A DNA stretch of 64,000 nucleotides from Williamsia sp. 1135 (GCF_002095395.1 NZ_MJEI01000099.1:62001-126000); one strand, 5' to 3'. Shown: positions 42,217 to 52,329, counted from the first letter of the stretch. A program made the numbers and translations. The notes: a model not told the origin generated them from the sequence alone.

Positions 42217-43314
42217 ATGGCCACCGACATCCGGCAGATCGTCGGACTCTCGCTGCTCTGGTCGGCGCCGGTGGTGCTCCTGGGCACCTTCTTGCTGCTG
42301 GGTCTGCGGCGGTTGTCGCTGGTGACGAGCACCGTGGTCCTGGTCCTGATCCCGCCGATGGCGATCTTGATGGGCGTCATCGGGGTCAGTGGGTTCATGT
42401 TCACCGACGACCTCAAGCGCACCGCGACCGTCCTTGCCTCGGTTGCGATCATCGTCATCCCGGCGGCGGTTCTGCTCGCCCGGTTCCAGGCGCGACGCAC
42501 GGTCTGGGAGCGTCACGCCCGGGATCAGGAGCGGGCGGCCGAACAGTCGCGCCGCGAGTTGATCGCCTGGGTCAGCCATGACCTTCGCACCCCGCTCGCC
42601 GACATCCGGGCCATGGCCGAGGCTCTGGCCGACGGCGTGGTCTTCGACACCGACGAGGTATCGACGTTCGCACGTCAGATCGATCGGGACGCCGTGCGGC
42701 TGTCGGGGATGGTCGACGACCTGTTCGAGATGTCCAAGATCAACGCCGGCGCCCTGCGGCTCGAGCGCGAGAACCTGGATCTGCGCGAGGTGGTCGACGA
42801 GGTCGTCGCGGGGTGCGCTGCCGCTGCCGACCGTGCCGATATCCGACTGCGGCCCGTCATGCCGGACGACGCGGTCATGGTCGACGCCGACGGTCGAGCG
42901 GTCTCCCGGGTTCTCACCAACCTCGTCATCAATGCGATCGCGCACACGCCGAACGGCTGCCCCGTGGAGATCGAGGTGGGGCGCCGGGATTCGCACGCGT
43001 TCCTCCGCGTCGACGACGCCGGTCCGGGAATCGCCGAACACGAGATGGCGAGGATCTTCGAGATCGCCTATCGCGGCACATCCGCGCGGACGCCCAAAGA
43101 CGACAAGGGCCTACCTGTCGGCTCCGGAATGGGACTGGCGATCGCCGAAGGTCTGGTCTCCGCCCATGGCGGCCGGATCTCGGTGTCGAATCGGGACCCG
43201 GGCAGCCGGTTCGAGGTACACCTGCCCGTTCCCGGCGGCCCTCCGGTTCCGAAGGCTCCCGAGATCAGCGCAGAGGCGCCGTCGCGAACTCGCGGAGGCC
43301 GCGCTCCGGCATGA
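42217..43314 (+). CDS. Sensor histidine kinase
   Basis: A 365-residue kinase with three membrane helices in the first 90 residues and almost no outside loop, so it likely senses the membrane itself. The HisKA box has H121 in WVSHDLRTPLADI. The ATPase domain has N-box NLVINAIAHTPNG, VDDAGPGIAEHE and GSGMGLAIAEGLVSAHGG. It pairs with the response regulator immediately upstream. The 3' end overlaps the convergent epimerase gene by 50 bases. Confidence 0.92.
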   Translation: MATDIRQIVGLSLLWSAPVVLLGTFLLLGLRRLSLVTSTVVLVLIPPMAILMGVIGVSGFMFTDDLKRTATVLASVAIIVIPAAVLLARFQARRTVWERHARDQERAAEQSRRELIAWVSHDLRTPLADIRAMAEALADGVVFDTDEVSTFARQIDRDAVRLSGMVDDLFEMSKINAGALRLERENLDLREVVDEVVAGCAAAADRADIRLRPVMPDDAVMVDADGRAVSRVLTNLVINAIAHTPNGCPVEIEVGRRDSHAFLRVDDAGPGIAEHEMARIFEIAYRGTSARTPKDDKGLPVGSGMGLAIAEGLVSAHGGRISVSNRDPGSRFEVHLPVPGGPPVPKAPEISAEAPSRTRGGRAPA

Positions 43315-44306
43315 TCGAGGCGCGGAAGCCGAGCATGGCGGCTGCCAGTGCCGGGTCGGCCACGATGTGGCGGACGTCGCCAGGCCGATAACGGCCGGTG
43401 GTCACCGGCGCCGGACCGGCGATGCCGGTGGTGAGCGATTCAGCGACCTGTTTGATCGATATCGGCTGTCCCGAGCACACGTTGAACGCCTCGAACCGGC
43501 CGCTGCCCGTGTCGGATACGAGTCTTTCGATGGCCGCTACGTTGGCAGCGGCGATGTCGCTGACGTGGACGAAATCGCGCATCTGCCCACCGTCCTCGAA
43601 CACCGTCGGCGCCTGACGGGCCTCGAGCTGTGACCGGAAGATGGCCGCCACGCCGGCGTACGGGGTGTCCCGGGGCATGTGCGGGCCGTACACATTGTGG
43701 TTAGCGCAACGCTGTCACCGCACCTCCGGTCTCCAATGACCAGGCGCGGCAATATGATTCCTGCGCCGCCTTGCTCGCCGCGTAATAGCTACGAGGTCCC
43801 ACTGGAGCATCCTCGGGTGTCAGGGCCCAGGCCGCGGGTTCGCCGCCGGGTAGGTACCTCTCGAATCTGCCGGCTTCGAGATCGGCGGTGCTGCGTGCCG
43901 GTGGGTCCACGATCGCCCCGAGGCCATCGCGGTAGGTGCCGTCGCCGTAGACGACCATCGATGACGCGAGCACCATTCGTTGACACCGTGTTTCGAACAT
44001 GGCTGCCAGTAGACGCGCGGTGACGAGGTCATTGTCGGCTGCGTAGTCAGGGGCATCACGGGCATCGACACCGGCACCGACCCGAGCAGCCTGATGGCAG
44101 ACGACGTCCACGCCGTCGAGCAGTTCGACCAGTGATGCCTGCCGAAGATTGGTGACCAGTACGCCGTCGGGTGCGATGGCGTCCGATCCGTGTGCGGCGG
44201 GAATCATGCCATCCACTGCGACGACGTCGTGGCCGCGTTCGGTCAACGCCGATCTGATGTGGGACCCGATGAATCCGGCGGCGCCGGTCAGCAACACCCG
44301 CGTCAC
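43265..44306 (-). pseudogene. NAD-dependent epimerase/dehydratase with a one-base insertion
   Basis: Starting at GTG 44306 (overlapping the phosphorylase stop) the protein reads TRVLLTGAAGFIGSHIRSAL, the Rossmann start of extended SDR epimerases, then ASSMVVYGDG and the catalytic YYAASKAAQE, until GGAVTALR and a TAA at about 43701. The expected next part, HNVYGPHMPRDTPYAGVAAI, follows in another frame and runs to 43265. One extra base at 43701-43702 (CGCTAACC for CGCTACC) explains it. Without it the protein would be about 346 residues. It is either recently broken or a sequence error. Confidence 0.8.
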
Positions 44307-45106
44307 AGCTCTGCCTCCATGAGGGAAGAGATGTCGTGTTCGCCGCGTGCGCAGAGACATTCGGGTTCCATTGCAGCCACACCGATTGCTCTGATGAGTA
44401 CCTCGCGAACATGTTGGAGCCCGCGCTCGAACACCGCGAATACCTCCGACGCGGTGACGCCGTCGCCGGCCACCAGACCCGCGTCTGTGTCGGTCACCAA
44501 AGCGATGGCCGCGTAACACATCTCGAGTTCACGAGCCAGGACCGCTTCGGGGTGCCCGGTCATGTTCACCAAGGTCCACCCTTGCCGGGCGTACCACTGG
44601 CTTTCGGCCCTCGTAGAGAAGCGTGGACCTTCGACGACCACCATCGTGCCGTCGGGGACGGCGTCCGGGGCGGCTGTGGCAGCTGCGCGACGCAGCGTCG
44701 GACAGTAAGGATCGGCGAATCCGACGTGGATGGCCGGGCCGTCGAAGAAGGTCTGCGCGCGACCGGTCGTCCGGTCGACGAGCTGATCGGGAATGACCAT
44801 CGTCCCTGGTGCGAGGTCAGTATTGAGTCCACCAACGGCACATGGCGCGAACACCTGTCGAACACCCACCGACCGCAACGCCCACGCGTTGGCCCGATAC
44901 GGAACGGTGTGCGGCGCGTACTCGTGCGATAGCCCATGGCGGGGCAGGAACGCCACCGGTACCCCGCCGACATCGCCGATGGTGACAGCGGCACTGGGAT
45001 CGCCGTACGGAGTTCTGACCTCGACCTGCTCGGCACCGGAATGGAAGAACGAATAGAAGCCGGATCCGCCGATGATTCCGATGCGGGGTTGTGTGGCAGC
45101 GCTCAT
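44303..45106 (-). CDS. S-methyl-5'-thioadenosine / purine nucleoside phosphorylase
   Basis: A 267-residue trimeric-type phosphorylase: IGIIGGSGFYSF, FLPRHGLSHEYAPHTVPYRAN for phosphate binding, APCAVGGLN, VVVEGPRFSTRAES, and VNMTGHPEAVLARELEMCYA. The last motif suits MTAP and related 6-oxopurine phosphorylases; the base preference cannot be settled here. It is coupled to the epimerase gene by a four-base overlap, which is unusual for simple salvage and suggests a pathway role. Confidence 0.9.
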   Translation of the reverse strand: MSAATQPRIGIIGGSGFYSFFHSGAEQVEVRTPYGDPSAAVTIGDVGGVPVAFLPRHGLSHEYAPHTVPYRANAWALRSVGVRQVFAPCAVGGLNTDLAPGTMVIPDQLVDRTTGRAQTFFDGPAIHVGFADPYCPTLRRAAATAAPDAVPDGTMVVVEGPRFSTRAESQWYARQGWTLVNMTGHPEAVLARELEMCYAAIALVTDTDAGLVAGDGVTASEVFAVFERGLQHVREVLIRAIGVAAMEPECLCARGEHDISSLMEAEL

Positions 45107-45233
45107 GAATCCAGCCTGCCTTACGCAGCACGTCACCGATGAGCCGCAGTGATGACGTCACAGATTCGTAATACCGTGACCGGCCGCAGACCTGAGCACC
45201 ATTCCGAGGGAGGAACGTCGATAGGGTGGGGAA

Positions 45234-45989
45234 GTGCCCTATCTCCGGATCAACGACGTGGACCTGTACTCGGAAGTCGACGGCACGGGACCTCCCGTTC
45301 TCTTGCTCCACGGTGGTTACTGCTCGCTCGAATCCCTGCGCGCGCAATCCGACGCCCTGGTGCCGGATCATCAGGTGTTCGCGTATGAGCGCCCCGGCCA
45401 TGGACGTTCGGCGGACATCGACGGGGACTACGACTACGCACGCGGGGTTGCCGACACCCTGGCGTACCTGGATGCCCACGAACTGACGAGGGTGGACGTG
45501 ATCGGCTACAGCGACGGCGCGATCATCGGATTGCTGCTGGCGATGAGCCATCCGGATCGGATCCGTTCGCTGGTTGCGATCAGCGCGAACCTCGACCCGA
45601 CGGCGTTCACGCACTCGGACGAAGCCGCCGGCGCCGTGGTTCTGGATTCGCCGGTAGCGGCGGAGGACGCCGACGAACCGGACCTTGAACGGATGCATTA
45701 CGAACGGCTCTCCCCGGACGGCCCGGAGCATGCAGATGTGGTGCTGAACAAGCTGTTTCGTCTCTGGACCAACGAGCCGCGAATCGCGCCCGCCGACCTG
45801 GCCGCGATCACCGCGCCCACCCTCGTGATGTCAGGGGACCGGGACACCATCAGGCCTGATCACAGTCTGCTGATCGCTTCGTCGATCCCGGGCGCTCAGC
45901 TGTCCATCGTGCCGGGTACGACGCACAACCTCATCGCCGAACGACCTGAGCTGATCAGTGTGCTGATCAAAGGGTTTCTGCAGCAGTGA
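45234..45989 (+). CDS. Alpha/beta-hydrolase
   Basis: A 251-residue alpha/beta-hydrolase with oxyanion loop LLLHGGYCSLES, nucleophile Ser in VIGYSDGAIIGL, acid Asp in MSGDRDTIRPDH and a catalytic His in PGTTHNLIAERPE. The start is a GTG at 45234. It ends 22 bases before the convergent iron permease. The substrate is unknown. Confidence 0.9.
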   Translation: MPYLRINDVDLYSEVDGTGPPVLLLHGGYCSLESLRAQSDALVPDHQVFAYERPGHGRSADIDGDYDYARGVADTLAYLDAHELTRVDVIGYSDGAIIGLLLAMSHPDRIRSLVAISANLDPTAFTHSDEAAGAVVLDSPVAAEDADEPDLERMHYERLSPDGPEHADVVLNKLFRLWTNEPRIAPADLAAITAPTLVMSGDRDTIRPDHSLLIASSIPGAQLSIVPGTTHNLIAERPELISVLIKGFLQQ

Positions 45990-46010
45990 GATCGGTGAGG
46001 CGTTTCGTGG

Positions 46011-48116
46011 CTACCTGTTCGACCGACTGAGCAGCCAGACGAAATAGGGCGCGCCGACCAGCGCGATCATCAGCCCGGCGGGAAGCTGAGCGGGCGCGAT
46101 GAGGGTTCTCCCGAGAGTGTCGGCGACACAGACGAGCAGTCCACCGAGCAGCATCGACACCGGGATCACGCGTCCGTGGCGGGTGCCGACCAGCCCGCGG
46201 GCAAGATGCGGGGCGACCAGTCCGACGAATCCGACCACACCGACCGCGATCACACTCAGGGCGGCCAGGACCGCCGCGATCGTCAACAGGATCAGGCGGG
46301 TGCGCTCGAGCCGGATGCCCAAGACCCGCGGGGTGTCCTCGTCGATGGCAATGATGTCGAGGCGGTGCCGCATGCCGATGAGCACCGGTACCGCGAGCAC
46401 CAGAGCGAGGGCGATCGGCACCACGTCGGGGAGCGTACGTCCGTAGGTGGTACCCGAGAGCCACGTGAAGATACGTGGGGTGTCATAGGGATTGGCCCGC
46501 AACAGCAGGAAGGTAGTCACCGCGCTCAAGCCGTAACCGCAGCCGATGCCGATCAGCACGAATCGGTCAGGGAGTAGCCCGCCGCGCCAGGCGAGTGAGG
46601 CGATCAGCGCAAAGGTGGCCAGCCCCAGTGCAACTGCCATGAGAATGATCAACCCACGCCCGCCACCGGAGGTGGACGTCACGACGATCACCGCACCGAG
46701 TCCGGCGCCTGCCGAGATGCCGAGGATGCCGGGTTCGGCCAACGGGTTGCGAACGGTGCCCTGCACGACGCACCCGGCGAGAGCGAGCGCCGCACCCGCG
46801 AGGACGGCGGCGGCCACCCGTGGGACGCGTTCGTCGAGTGCGCGTCCGACGAGGTCCGGAGCGGTCCCCTGCAGCCAGAGCACGATGTCGCCGGTGCGCA
46901 GCCACAGGGTCCCGGCGAGGAGATCGATGATGATCGATGCGATGAGCAAGACGGCTGCGATCGCCAGGGTCACCAGGAAGGTGCGCCGCGAGCGAAGCCG
47001 GATTCGCTGTGACGGCGGTGGTCGGGTGGACCCTGAATCACGTAGGCGCATGGCGAGAGCCACGATGACCACGGCGCCCAGCAGCGCGGTGGGCACGCCG
47101 GTCGGGATCGACGCGGCACCCTGTGCGCCGAGGATCGCGCGGAGCGCGACGTATGCGAGGAGGATCAGCAGCGCCCCGATCAGGCCCGAGACGGGGATCA
47201 GGAAAACATGCCGGTGCAGGGCGTGAATGCGTCCGGCGAGCAGGCGGGCGAGCACGGGTGCCGCAAGTCCGAGGAAGGCGATCGGCCCGGCCAGGGTGAC
47301 CGAGATGGCGGTCAGCAGTACGGCGCAGAGCACCGCGACGATGCGGGTGGATTGGATCGGTACACCGACAGCGGCAGCGGCGTCGTCGCCGAGACCGAGC
47401 ACGTCGAGCCTGCGGGAGAGCAGCAGGGCCACGCACACCATCACGATGATGACCGGGGCCGCGCGTACGAACGCGTCGATGTTCAGCTGCGCGAGAGAAC
47501 CGTTGCCCCAGGCGAAAAGGCCGGTGGTGTTCTCCTTGAAGACGATGAGAAGCATTGCCGTCGCCGCGTCGAGAGCCATTGCGATGGCGGCACCGGCGAG
47601 GATGAGCCGGGTGGTTGCGGTGCCGGCCGCGCGGCCGGACAACCCCAGCACGATGGCCGCGGCAACCAGGCCTCCGAGAAACGCGACGCCGCCCGACGCC
47701 CACAGCGGCACAGCCAGTCCGAACGCGGCCGCCAGGGTGAGCGCGAAGTACGAACCGGCGGTGACGGCCAGGGTGTCGGGAGAGGCGAGGATGTTCCGGG
47801 TGATCGACTGCAGCAGTATTCCGGCGACGCCGAGGGCGAAACCCGCTGCTACACCGGCCAACAGGCGCGGCAGACGGGATCCGGTCAGTATCTCACCGAC
47901 CGGGACCCCGCCGACGGTCTCGTCCGCGCCCCCGAGCATGCGCAGCAGGTCCCACATCCCGACTCCCGAGGTGCCCTGGGTGAGGTGCCACATCCCGATC
48001 AGGACAACGCCGATAAGCAGCGTGACCAACACGGTCGCGCCGCCGACACCACCCCGGACGCCGACGTCGGGCAGCGACTGCCGCTGCTCGACGTCGGCGG
48101 AACGCGTCGTGGTCAA
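46011..48116 (-). CDS. Fused iron-siderophore ABC permease (double FecCD)
   Basis: A 701-residue protein in which two FecCD permease domains are joined end to end, joint near residue 370 (after SGSTRPPPSQRIRLRSRR). Each half has about nine membrane helices and the family pattern (GSRLPRLLAGVAAGFALGVAG; then DERVPRVAAAVLAGAALALAG). One chain thus replaces the usual FepD/FepG pair, as in FhuB. It overlaps the stop of the binding-protein gene by four bases and is last in the operon. Confidence 0.93.
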   Translation of the reverse strand: MTTTRSADVEQRQSLPDVGVRGGVGGATVLVTLLIGVVLIGMWHLTQGTSGVGMWDLLRMLGGADETVGGVPVGEILTGSRLPRLLAGVAAGFALGVAGILLQSITRNILASPDTLAVTAGSYFALTLAAAFGLAVPLWASGGVAFLGGLVAAAIVLGLSGRAAGTATTRLILAGAAIAMALDAATAMLLIVFKENTTGLFAWGNGSLAQLNIDAFVRAAPVIIVMVCVALLLSRRLDVLGLGDDAAAAVGVPIQSTRIVAVLCAVLLTAISVTLAGPIAFLGLAAPVLARLLAGRIHALHRHVFLIPVSGLIGALLILLAYVALRAILGAQGAASIPTGVPTALLGAVVIVALAMRLRDSGSTRPPPSQRIRLRSRRTFLVTLAIAAVLLIASIIIDLLAGTLWLRTGDIVLWLQGTAPDLVGRALDERVPRVAAAVLAGAALALAGCVVQGTVRNPLAEPGILGISAGAGLGAVIVVTSTSGGGRGLIILMAVALGLATFALIASLAWRGGLLPDRFVLIGIGCGYGLSAVTTFLLLRANPYDTPRIFTWLSGTTYGRTLPDVVPIALALVLAVPVLIGMRHRLDIIAIDEDTPRVLGIRLERTRLILLTIAAVLAALSVIAVGVVGFVGLVAPHLARGLVGTRHGRVIPVSMLLGGLLVCVADTLGRTLIAPAQLPAGLMIALVGAPYFVWLLSRSNR

Positions 48117-49171
48117 GCGTTGGTGAGGACGTCGACGTAGGCGTCGACCGCCTGCTGGCAGGAGAGTGGACCGCCGGCGCCCCAGACGCCCGGAGGGAAC
48201 GCGTGCGCGCGGCCCTGTTGCACTGCGGGCAGCGACGTCCAGATCGGGTTCTTCGCCATCTCGGTGACGTAGCTCTCGGCCTCGTCGTCAGTCGAGTAGA
48301 AGAGGTTGGCGTTGCCCACGGCGGTGAGACCCTCGATGTCGGTCTGTGCCAGTCCGTAGGCGGGATCGACTCCGCCGCTGCCGTATTGCTCGTTGATCTC
48401 GTTCGTCCAGGCCGACGTCATGCCGAGCTGCTCGCCCAGTGCGGTGAACAGGGCGCCCTGACCGTGGGGGCGGATGATGACGTTGCCACCCTCGATCCAG
48501 CCGTCGAAGAACAGGAAGTCTCGGTTGGGGAGCTCGACGGCCCGACCTTCTCCTTCGCCTGGGCGAGGTGGTCGTCGAACTCCTGGAGTACCTGGTCGGC
48601 GCGTTCGGTGCGGCCGGTGGCCTCACCGATCTGCGCGAAGACGTTCTTCATGTTGCCGATGGGGTCGGCGCCGTCGGCTCCGAGCGTGGCGAGCACGGGG
48701 ACCCCGCGGGCCTCGAGCTGACCGATGATCTCGTCGTCGGCGCTATGCCTCGACGATGATGAGATCTGGGTTTGCGGCGTAGAGGGTGTCGAGGTCGGGT
48801 TCGCCGCGGGTGCCGACGTCTGCGACGCCCTCGGGGAGCTTCTCGGCGCTGACGTACGTGGAATAACCCTCAGCGTCGGACACCGCCACCGGCGAGACGC
48901 ACAACGTGAGCGCGTCCTCGATCTGCTGCCACTCCAGCACGGCAACGCGCTTGGCAGGCTGGTCGAGTTCAACGGTGCGGCCGACGCCGTCGGTCAATGA
49001 GACCGAGCCGGTTGATGTTTCGGTCGTGTCATCGGTGCAGGCCTGCGAGGTCGGCGGTGCGACGCTGCTGCTGTCGGCCTCGTCGACGCTGGTGGAGCCA
49101 CAGCCGGCGACGGTCAGGGCCACGACGGCAAAGGCCGCCGAGACTGTCGCGAAACTCTTGGTGCGGGTCAC
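48113..49171 (-). pseudogene. Siderophore-binding lipoprotein with two compensating frameshifts
   Basis: The first part (MTRTKSFATVSAAFAVVALT, lipobox VAGC, then VSLTDGVGRTVELDQPAKRVAVLEW) is a FepB/FhuD-type binding protein. It ends at DLIIVEA plus TAG near 48744. The next part (SADDEIIGQLEARGVPVLAT to AQAKEKVG) is in a second frame, and the last part (DFLFFDGWIEGGNVIIRPHG to DVLTNA) is back in the first frame. A base gained near 48745 and a base lost near 48541 account for this, and total length (353 codons) is preserved. It is either a recently broken gene or two sequencing errors. Confidence 0.8.
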
Positions 49172-50061
49172 GAAAAATCCTCTCGAGTGGGGTTGGTGGA
49201 CGTGTTCGGGGCATCACCCGAGAGCCGGGCGGGGTGCCGTCCGATGGGGTCGATGCGCAGGCGGTTCGTGCGATGGTCGAGGTGGACATCGACGCCGATG
49301 TCGTAGACGTTCTCGATGTTCTCGGCGGTGAGGACATCGAGGGGCGCGCCGGAGGCGTGAATTGTGCCCGCAGACATCAGGATCAGGGTGTCGGCGACAT
49401 GCGCTGCGTGATGGAGATCATGTAGGACGATGCCGACCGCTGCGCCGTGTTCATCGGCGAGATCTCGGACGAGGTCCAGGGTGTCGATCTGATAGCGCAG
49501 GTCGAGGTGGTTCGTCGGCTCGTCCAGCAGGACCACTCCGGTGTCCTGGGCGACGCACGCGGCAAGCCAGACCCGCTGCACCTCGCCGCCGGACAACTCG
49601 CCGACAGACCGCTCGGAAAACCCGTGCACGCCGGTGGCATTCATCGCCTTGTCGACGGCTTGTCGGTCCTCATCGGACAGTCCCGAAAAACCGCGCCGGT
49701 AGGGGTGGCGCCCGAACGCGACCACTTCGCGCACTGAAAGTCCCTGTGGTGCAGGGCGGGACTGGGTGAACAGGGTGACTTCCCGCGCGAACTCGCGCGA
49801 ACTCAGCAGCGAGGCCGCACGCTCGTGCGCGCCGAGGCGTAGCTCGCCGGCGTCGATGTTGTGCAAGCGAGCCAATGACCTGAGCAGAGTCGACTTCCCG
49901 CTGCCGTTCGGTCCCACCAGGGCCGTGACGTGGCCGGGCCGGAGCTCGACCGACACGCCATGAACCACTGGCTGCCTGCCGTATCGCAGCGTCAGGTTCT
50001 CACCCACCAGTGCCGGCGGGTGGGCTCGCGCGTCAGGGCGCGGAGCGGGCGAGGAGGTCAT
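49168..50061 (-). CDS. Iron-siderophore ABC transporter ATPase
   Basis: A protein of about 297 residues with Walker A GPNGSGKST, Q-loop TLFTQSRPAPQ, signature LSGGEVQR, Walker B VVLLDEPTNHLD and switch HD in VLHDLHHAAH, as in FepC/FecE. The start MTSSPAP at 50061 is preferred over 50130. It is first in the operon ATPase, binding protein, permease, each overlapping the next by four bases. The iron-box-like site lies about 85 bases upstream. Confidence 0.93.
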   Translation of the reverse strand: MTSSPAPRPDARAHPPALVGENLTLRYGRQPVVHGVSVELRPGHVTALVGPNGSGKSTLLRSLARLHNIDAGELRLGAHERAASLLSSREFAREVTLFTQSRPAPQGLSVREVVAFGRHPYRRGFSGLSDEDRQAVDKAMNATGVHGFSERSVGELSGGEVQRVWLAACVAQDTGVVLLDEPTNHLDLRYQIDTLDLVRDLADEHGAAVGIVLHDLHHAAHVADTLILMSAGTIHASGAPLDVLTAENIENVYDIGVDVHLDHRTNRLRIDPIGRHPARLSGDAPNTSTNPTREDFS

Positions 50062-50145
50062 GGGATCAGTTCTGAGTCGAAGTGGCCACCCGCGCCGTTG
50101 ACCGCGGGTGTCGACCACCCTCGGCGACACCGCGCGAGATCAGCA

Positions 50146-50164
50146 GAAGGTTAGGCAACCCTTG
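50146..50164. promoter_or_regulatory. IdeR/DtxR iron-box-like site
   Basis: The 19 bases centred on AAGGTTAGGCAACCCTT match 13 of 19 positions of the IdeR/DmdR consensus TTAGGTTAGGCTAACCTAA. The site lies upstream of the siderophore importer, so iron-dependent repression is expected. Confidence 0.55.
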
Positions 50165-50230
50165 CAAGTGGACTATAGGGCTAGGACCCTCGTGTCTGCA
50201 ATCCGGATATCGGGACGGCCGATACGGGAT

Positions 50231-51076
50231 TCAGGACATCTGTCGTGTGGCGCGCGGCGCTGCGCAGAAGGCACCGGGTGTCGTTCCCATGACCCGGCGG
50301 AAGGCTTCGATGAAGGTGCTGGGTTGCGCGTATCCCAGCAGCTCGGAGGCGGTCTGCACCTCGTATCCCTCGGACAGCAGGATCAGCGCCTGGTGGACAC
50401 GCAGCACCTGCCGCCACTGCGCGAAAGACAGGCCGGTGGTGCGGCGGAACAGACGGGTGGTCGTCCGTTCGCTGATTCCCAGGGTCTCCGCCCAGTCGTC
50501 GAGCGCGCGGTTGTCGGCCGGATCGGCGAGTAGCGCTGTAGCGATCGCATCGATCCGCTGATCGCCGGGCAGCTGCAGGGTCAGTTGCCGCTCGGTCGGC
50601 TCGAGGACGTCGAAGACCACGAGTTCCGCCCGCGCTCGGGCATCGTCGTCGAGGTCGGTGCGTGCGAGGTGGGTCAGCAGGGACTCGAGGACGGGAGTCA
50701 TCGAGATCGTCGTGGGGCCGTCGAAGGTATCCGGGGTGTGGTGGGGCGCGAAGTACGCGCCGTGGAACTGCGCGTTCGCCGTCAGCCGGCCCGCGTGCAC
50801 CGTTCCCGCCGGCAGCCAGAGCGCACTGCCGGCGGACACGGTGAACACCCGTTTGTCGATCAGCGCGGTCAGCGTTCCATCGCGAACCCACACCAGTTCG
50901 TGAGTCGGATGCGCATGCGGCTCGTACTCCAGGGGAACCCCGGCGGTCTCCGACTCGGCGAAGATGACGAACGACAATGGCGTGCTGTCGGTCACCGTGC
51001 TGGCCCGGCGAACCACGGTGCCCCGCTCACGCGGCCACGATCCGACGCCCGTCCGTTCACGAGCGGGCGATGGCAT
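50231..51076 (-). CDS. AraC-family regulator
   Basis: A protein of about 281 residues: an N-terminal cupin (PHAHPTHELVWVRDGTLTALID, GSALWLPAGTVHAGRL) and a C-terminal double HTH (DDWAETLGISERTTTRLFRRTTG; ASELLGYAQPSTFIEAFRRVMGTTPGAF). Such cupin-AraC proteins next to siderophore importers commonly activate them in response to the chelate. It is transcribed in the same direction, 169 bases upstream of the ATPase gene. The true start may be later than 51076. Confidence 0.88.
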   Translation of the reverse strand: MPSPARERTGVGSWPRERGTVVRRASTVTDSTPLSFVIFAESETAGVPLEYEPHAHPTHELVWVRDGTLTALIDKRVFTVSAGSALWLPAGTVHAGRLTANAQFHGAYFAPHHTPDTFDGPTTISMTPVLESLLTHLARTDLDDDARARAELVVFDVLEPTERQLTLQLPGDQRIDAIATALLADPADNRALDDWAETLGISERTTTRLFRRTTGLSFAQWRQVLRVHQALILLSEGYEVQTASELLGYAQPSTFIEAFRRVMGTTPGAFCAAPRATRQMS

Positions 51077-51144
51077 GCCGACGAGAATACGGCAGCGCCG
51101 CCGGCTGTCGCCGGTAGATCACCCGCTGCCGAACGGCCGACCGG

Positions 51145-52329
51145 TTACTTGGGCACGCGCAGTATCAGCGCCGATCCTTGTCCGCCACCGCCGCACAGCG
51201 CTGCGACCCCGACACCACCGCCTCGACGCCCCAGCTCCAGCGCCAGGTGCAAAGCGATTCTGGCACCGGACATCCCGAGGGGATGCCCAATGGCAATGGC
51301 ACCGCCGTTGACGTTGACCCTCGTGGGGTCGAGTCCGAGCTCACGCGTCGACGCGATACCGACAGCCGCAAAGGCCTCGTTGATCTCGATGAGATCGAGT
51401 CCTGTGGGGTCGATGCCTTCGGTGGCACAGGCAGCGGCAATGGCGCGCGCGGGTTGCAGTTGGAGCGTCGAATCGGGGCCTGCGACCATCCCGTGGGCTC
51501 CGATCTCGGCGAGCGGGGTGAGGCCGAGAGCGTGCGCCTTGGCCTTGCTCATCACGACGACCGCGGCAGCACCGTCGTTGATCGTCGACGCGTTGCCTGC
51601 GGTGATGGTGCCTTCCGGGGAGAACGCGGGTCGCAGACGCGCGAGGGTGGTCGGTGTCGTGTCGGGGCGGATGCCTTCATCGTGGGCGAAGATGACCGGC
51701 TCGCCTTTACGCTGCGGAATGGGCACGGGCACAACTTCGTCCGCGAACAGTCCGTTCTTCCAGGCGGTGGCCGCCCGCTGGTGCGACGCGGCGGCGAACT
51801 CATCCTGGTCTGTGCGGGCCAGCGGGTTGACGCTGTCGGTGAGTGCGCCCATGGCCTGATCGGTGAAGATGTCGTGGAGCCCGTCATAGGCGAGGTGGTC
51901 ACGCATCGTCACGTCGCCGTATTTGAAGCCCGTACGAGACTTCTCGAGCATGTGCGGGGCCTGGGTCATGGATTCCTGCCCACCGGCGACCACGATGTCG
52001 ACGACACCCGCCCGGATGATCTGATCGGCGAGCGCGATCGCATCGACTCCGGACAGACACACCTTGTTGACGGTCAAGGCGGGCACCGACATCGGGATGC
52101 CTCCGGCCACCGCGGCTTGCCGGGCGGGGATCTGCCCTGCCCCTGCGGTGAGGACCTGGCCCATGATGACGTACTGCACCTGATCGCCCGTGATCCCGGC
52201 TTTGTCGAGCGCCGCCTTGATTGCGATGCCGCCGAGATCGGAACCCGAGAACCCTGACAGTGAACCCATGAGACGGCCGACGGGTGTGCGTGCTCCGGCG
52301 ACGATGACCGAAGTCGTGTTGTCGCTCAC
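51145..52329 (-). CDS. Acetyl-CoA C-acetyltransferase (thiolase)
   Basis: A 394-residue thiolase with the acyl-accepting cysteine C91 in [15 protein letters not shown], His in [12 protein letters not shown] and the second Cys in [13 protein letters not shown]. It would cleave acetoacetyl-CoA into two acetyl-CoA. It overlaps the CoA-transferase B stop by four bases, making the last gene of the operon. Confidence 0.93.
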   Translation of the reverse strand: MSDNTTSVIVAGARTPVGRLMGSLSGFSGSDLGGIAIKAALDKAGITGDQVQYVIMGQVLTAGAGQIPARQAAVAGGIPMSVPALTVNKVCLSGVDAIALADQIIRAGVVDIVVAGGQESMTQAPHMLEKSRTGFKYGDVTMRDHLAYDGLHDIFTDQAMGALTDSVNPLARTDQDEFAAASHQRAATAWKNGLFADEVVPVPIPQRKGEPVIFAHDEGIRPDTTPTTLARLRPAFSPEGTITAGNASTINDGAAAVVVMSKAKAHALGLTPLAEIGAHGMVAGPDSTLQLQPARAIAAACATEGIDPTGLDLIEINEAFAAVGIASTRELGLDPTRVNVNGGAIAIGHPLGMSGARIALHLALELGRRGGGVGVAALCGGGGQGSALILRVPK

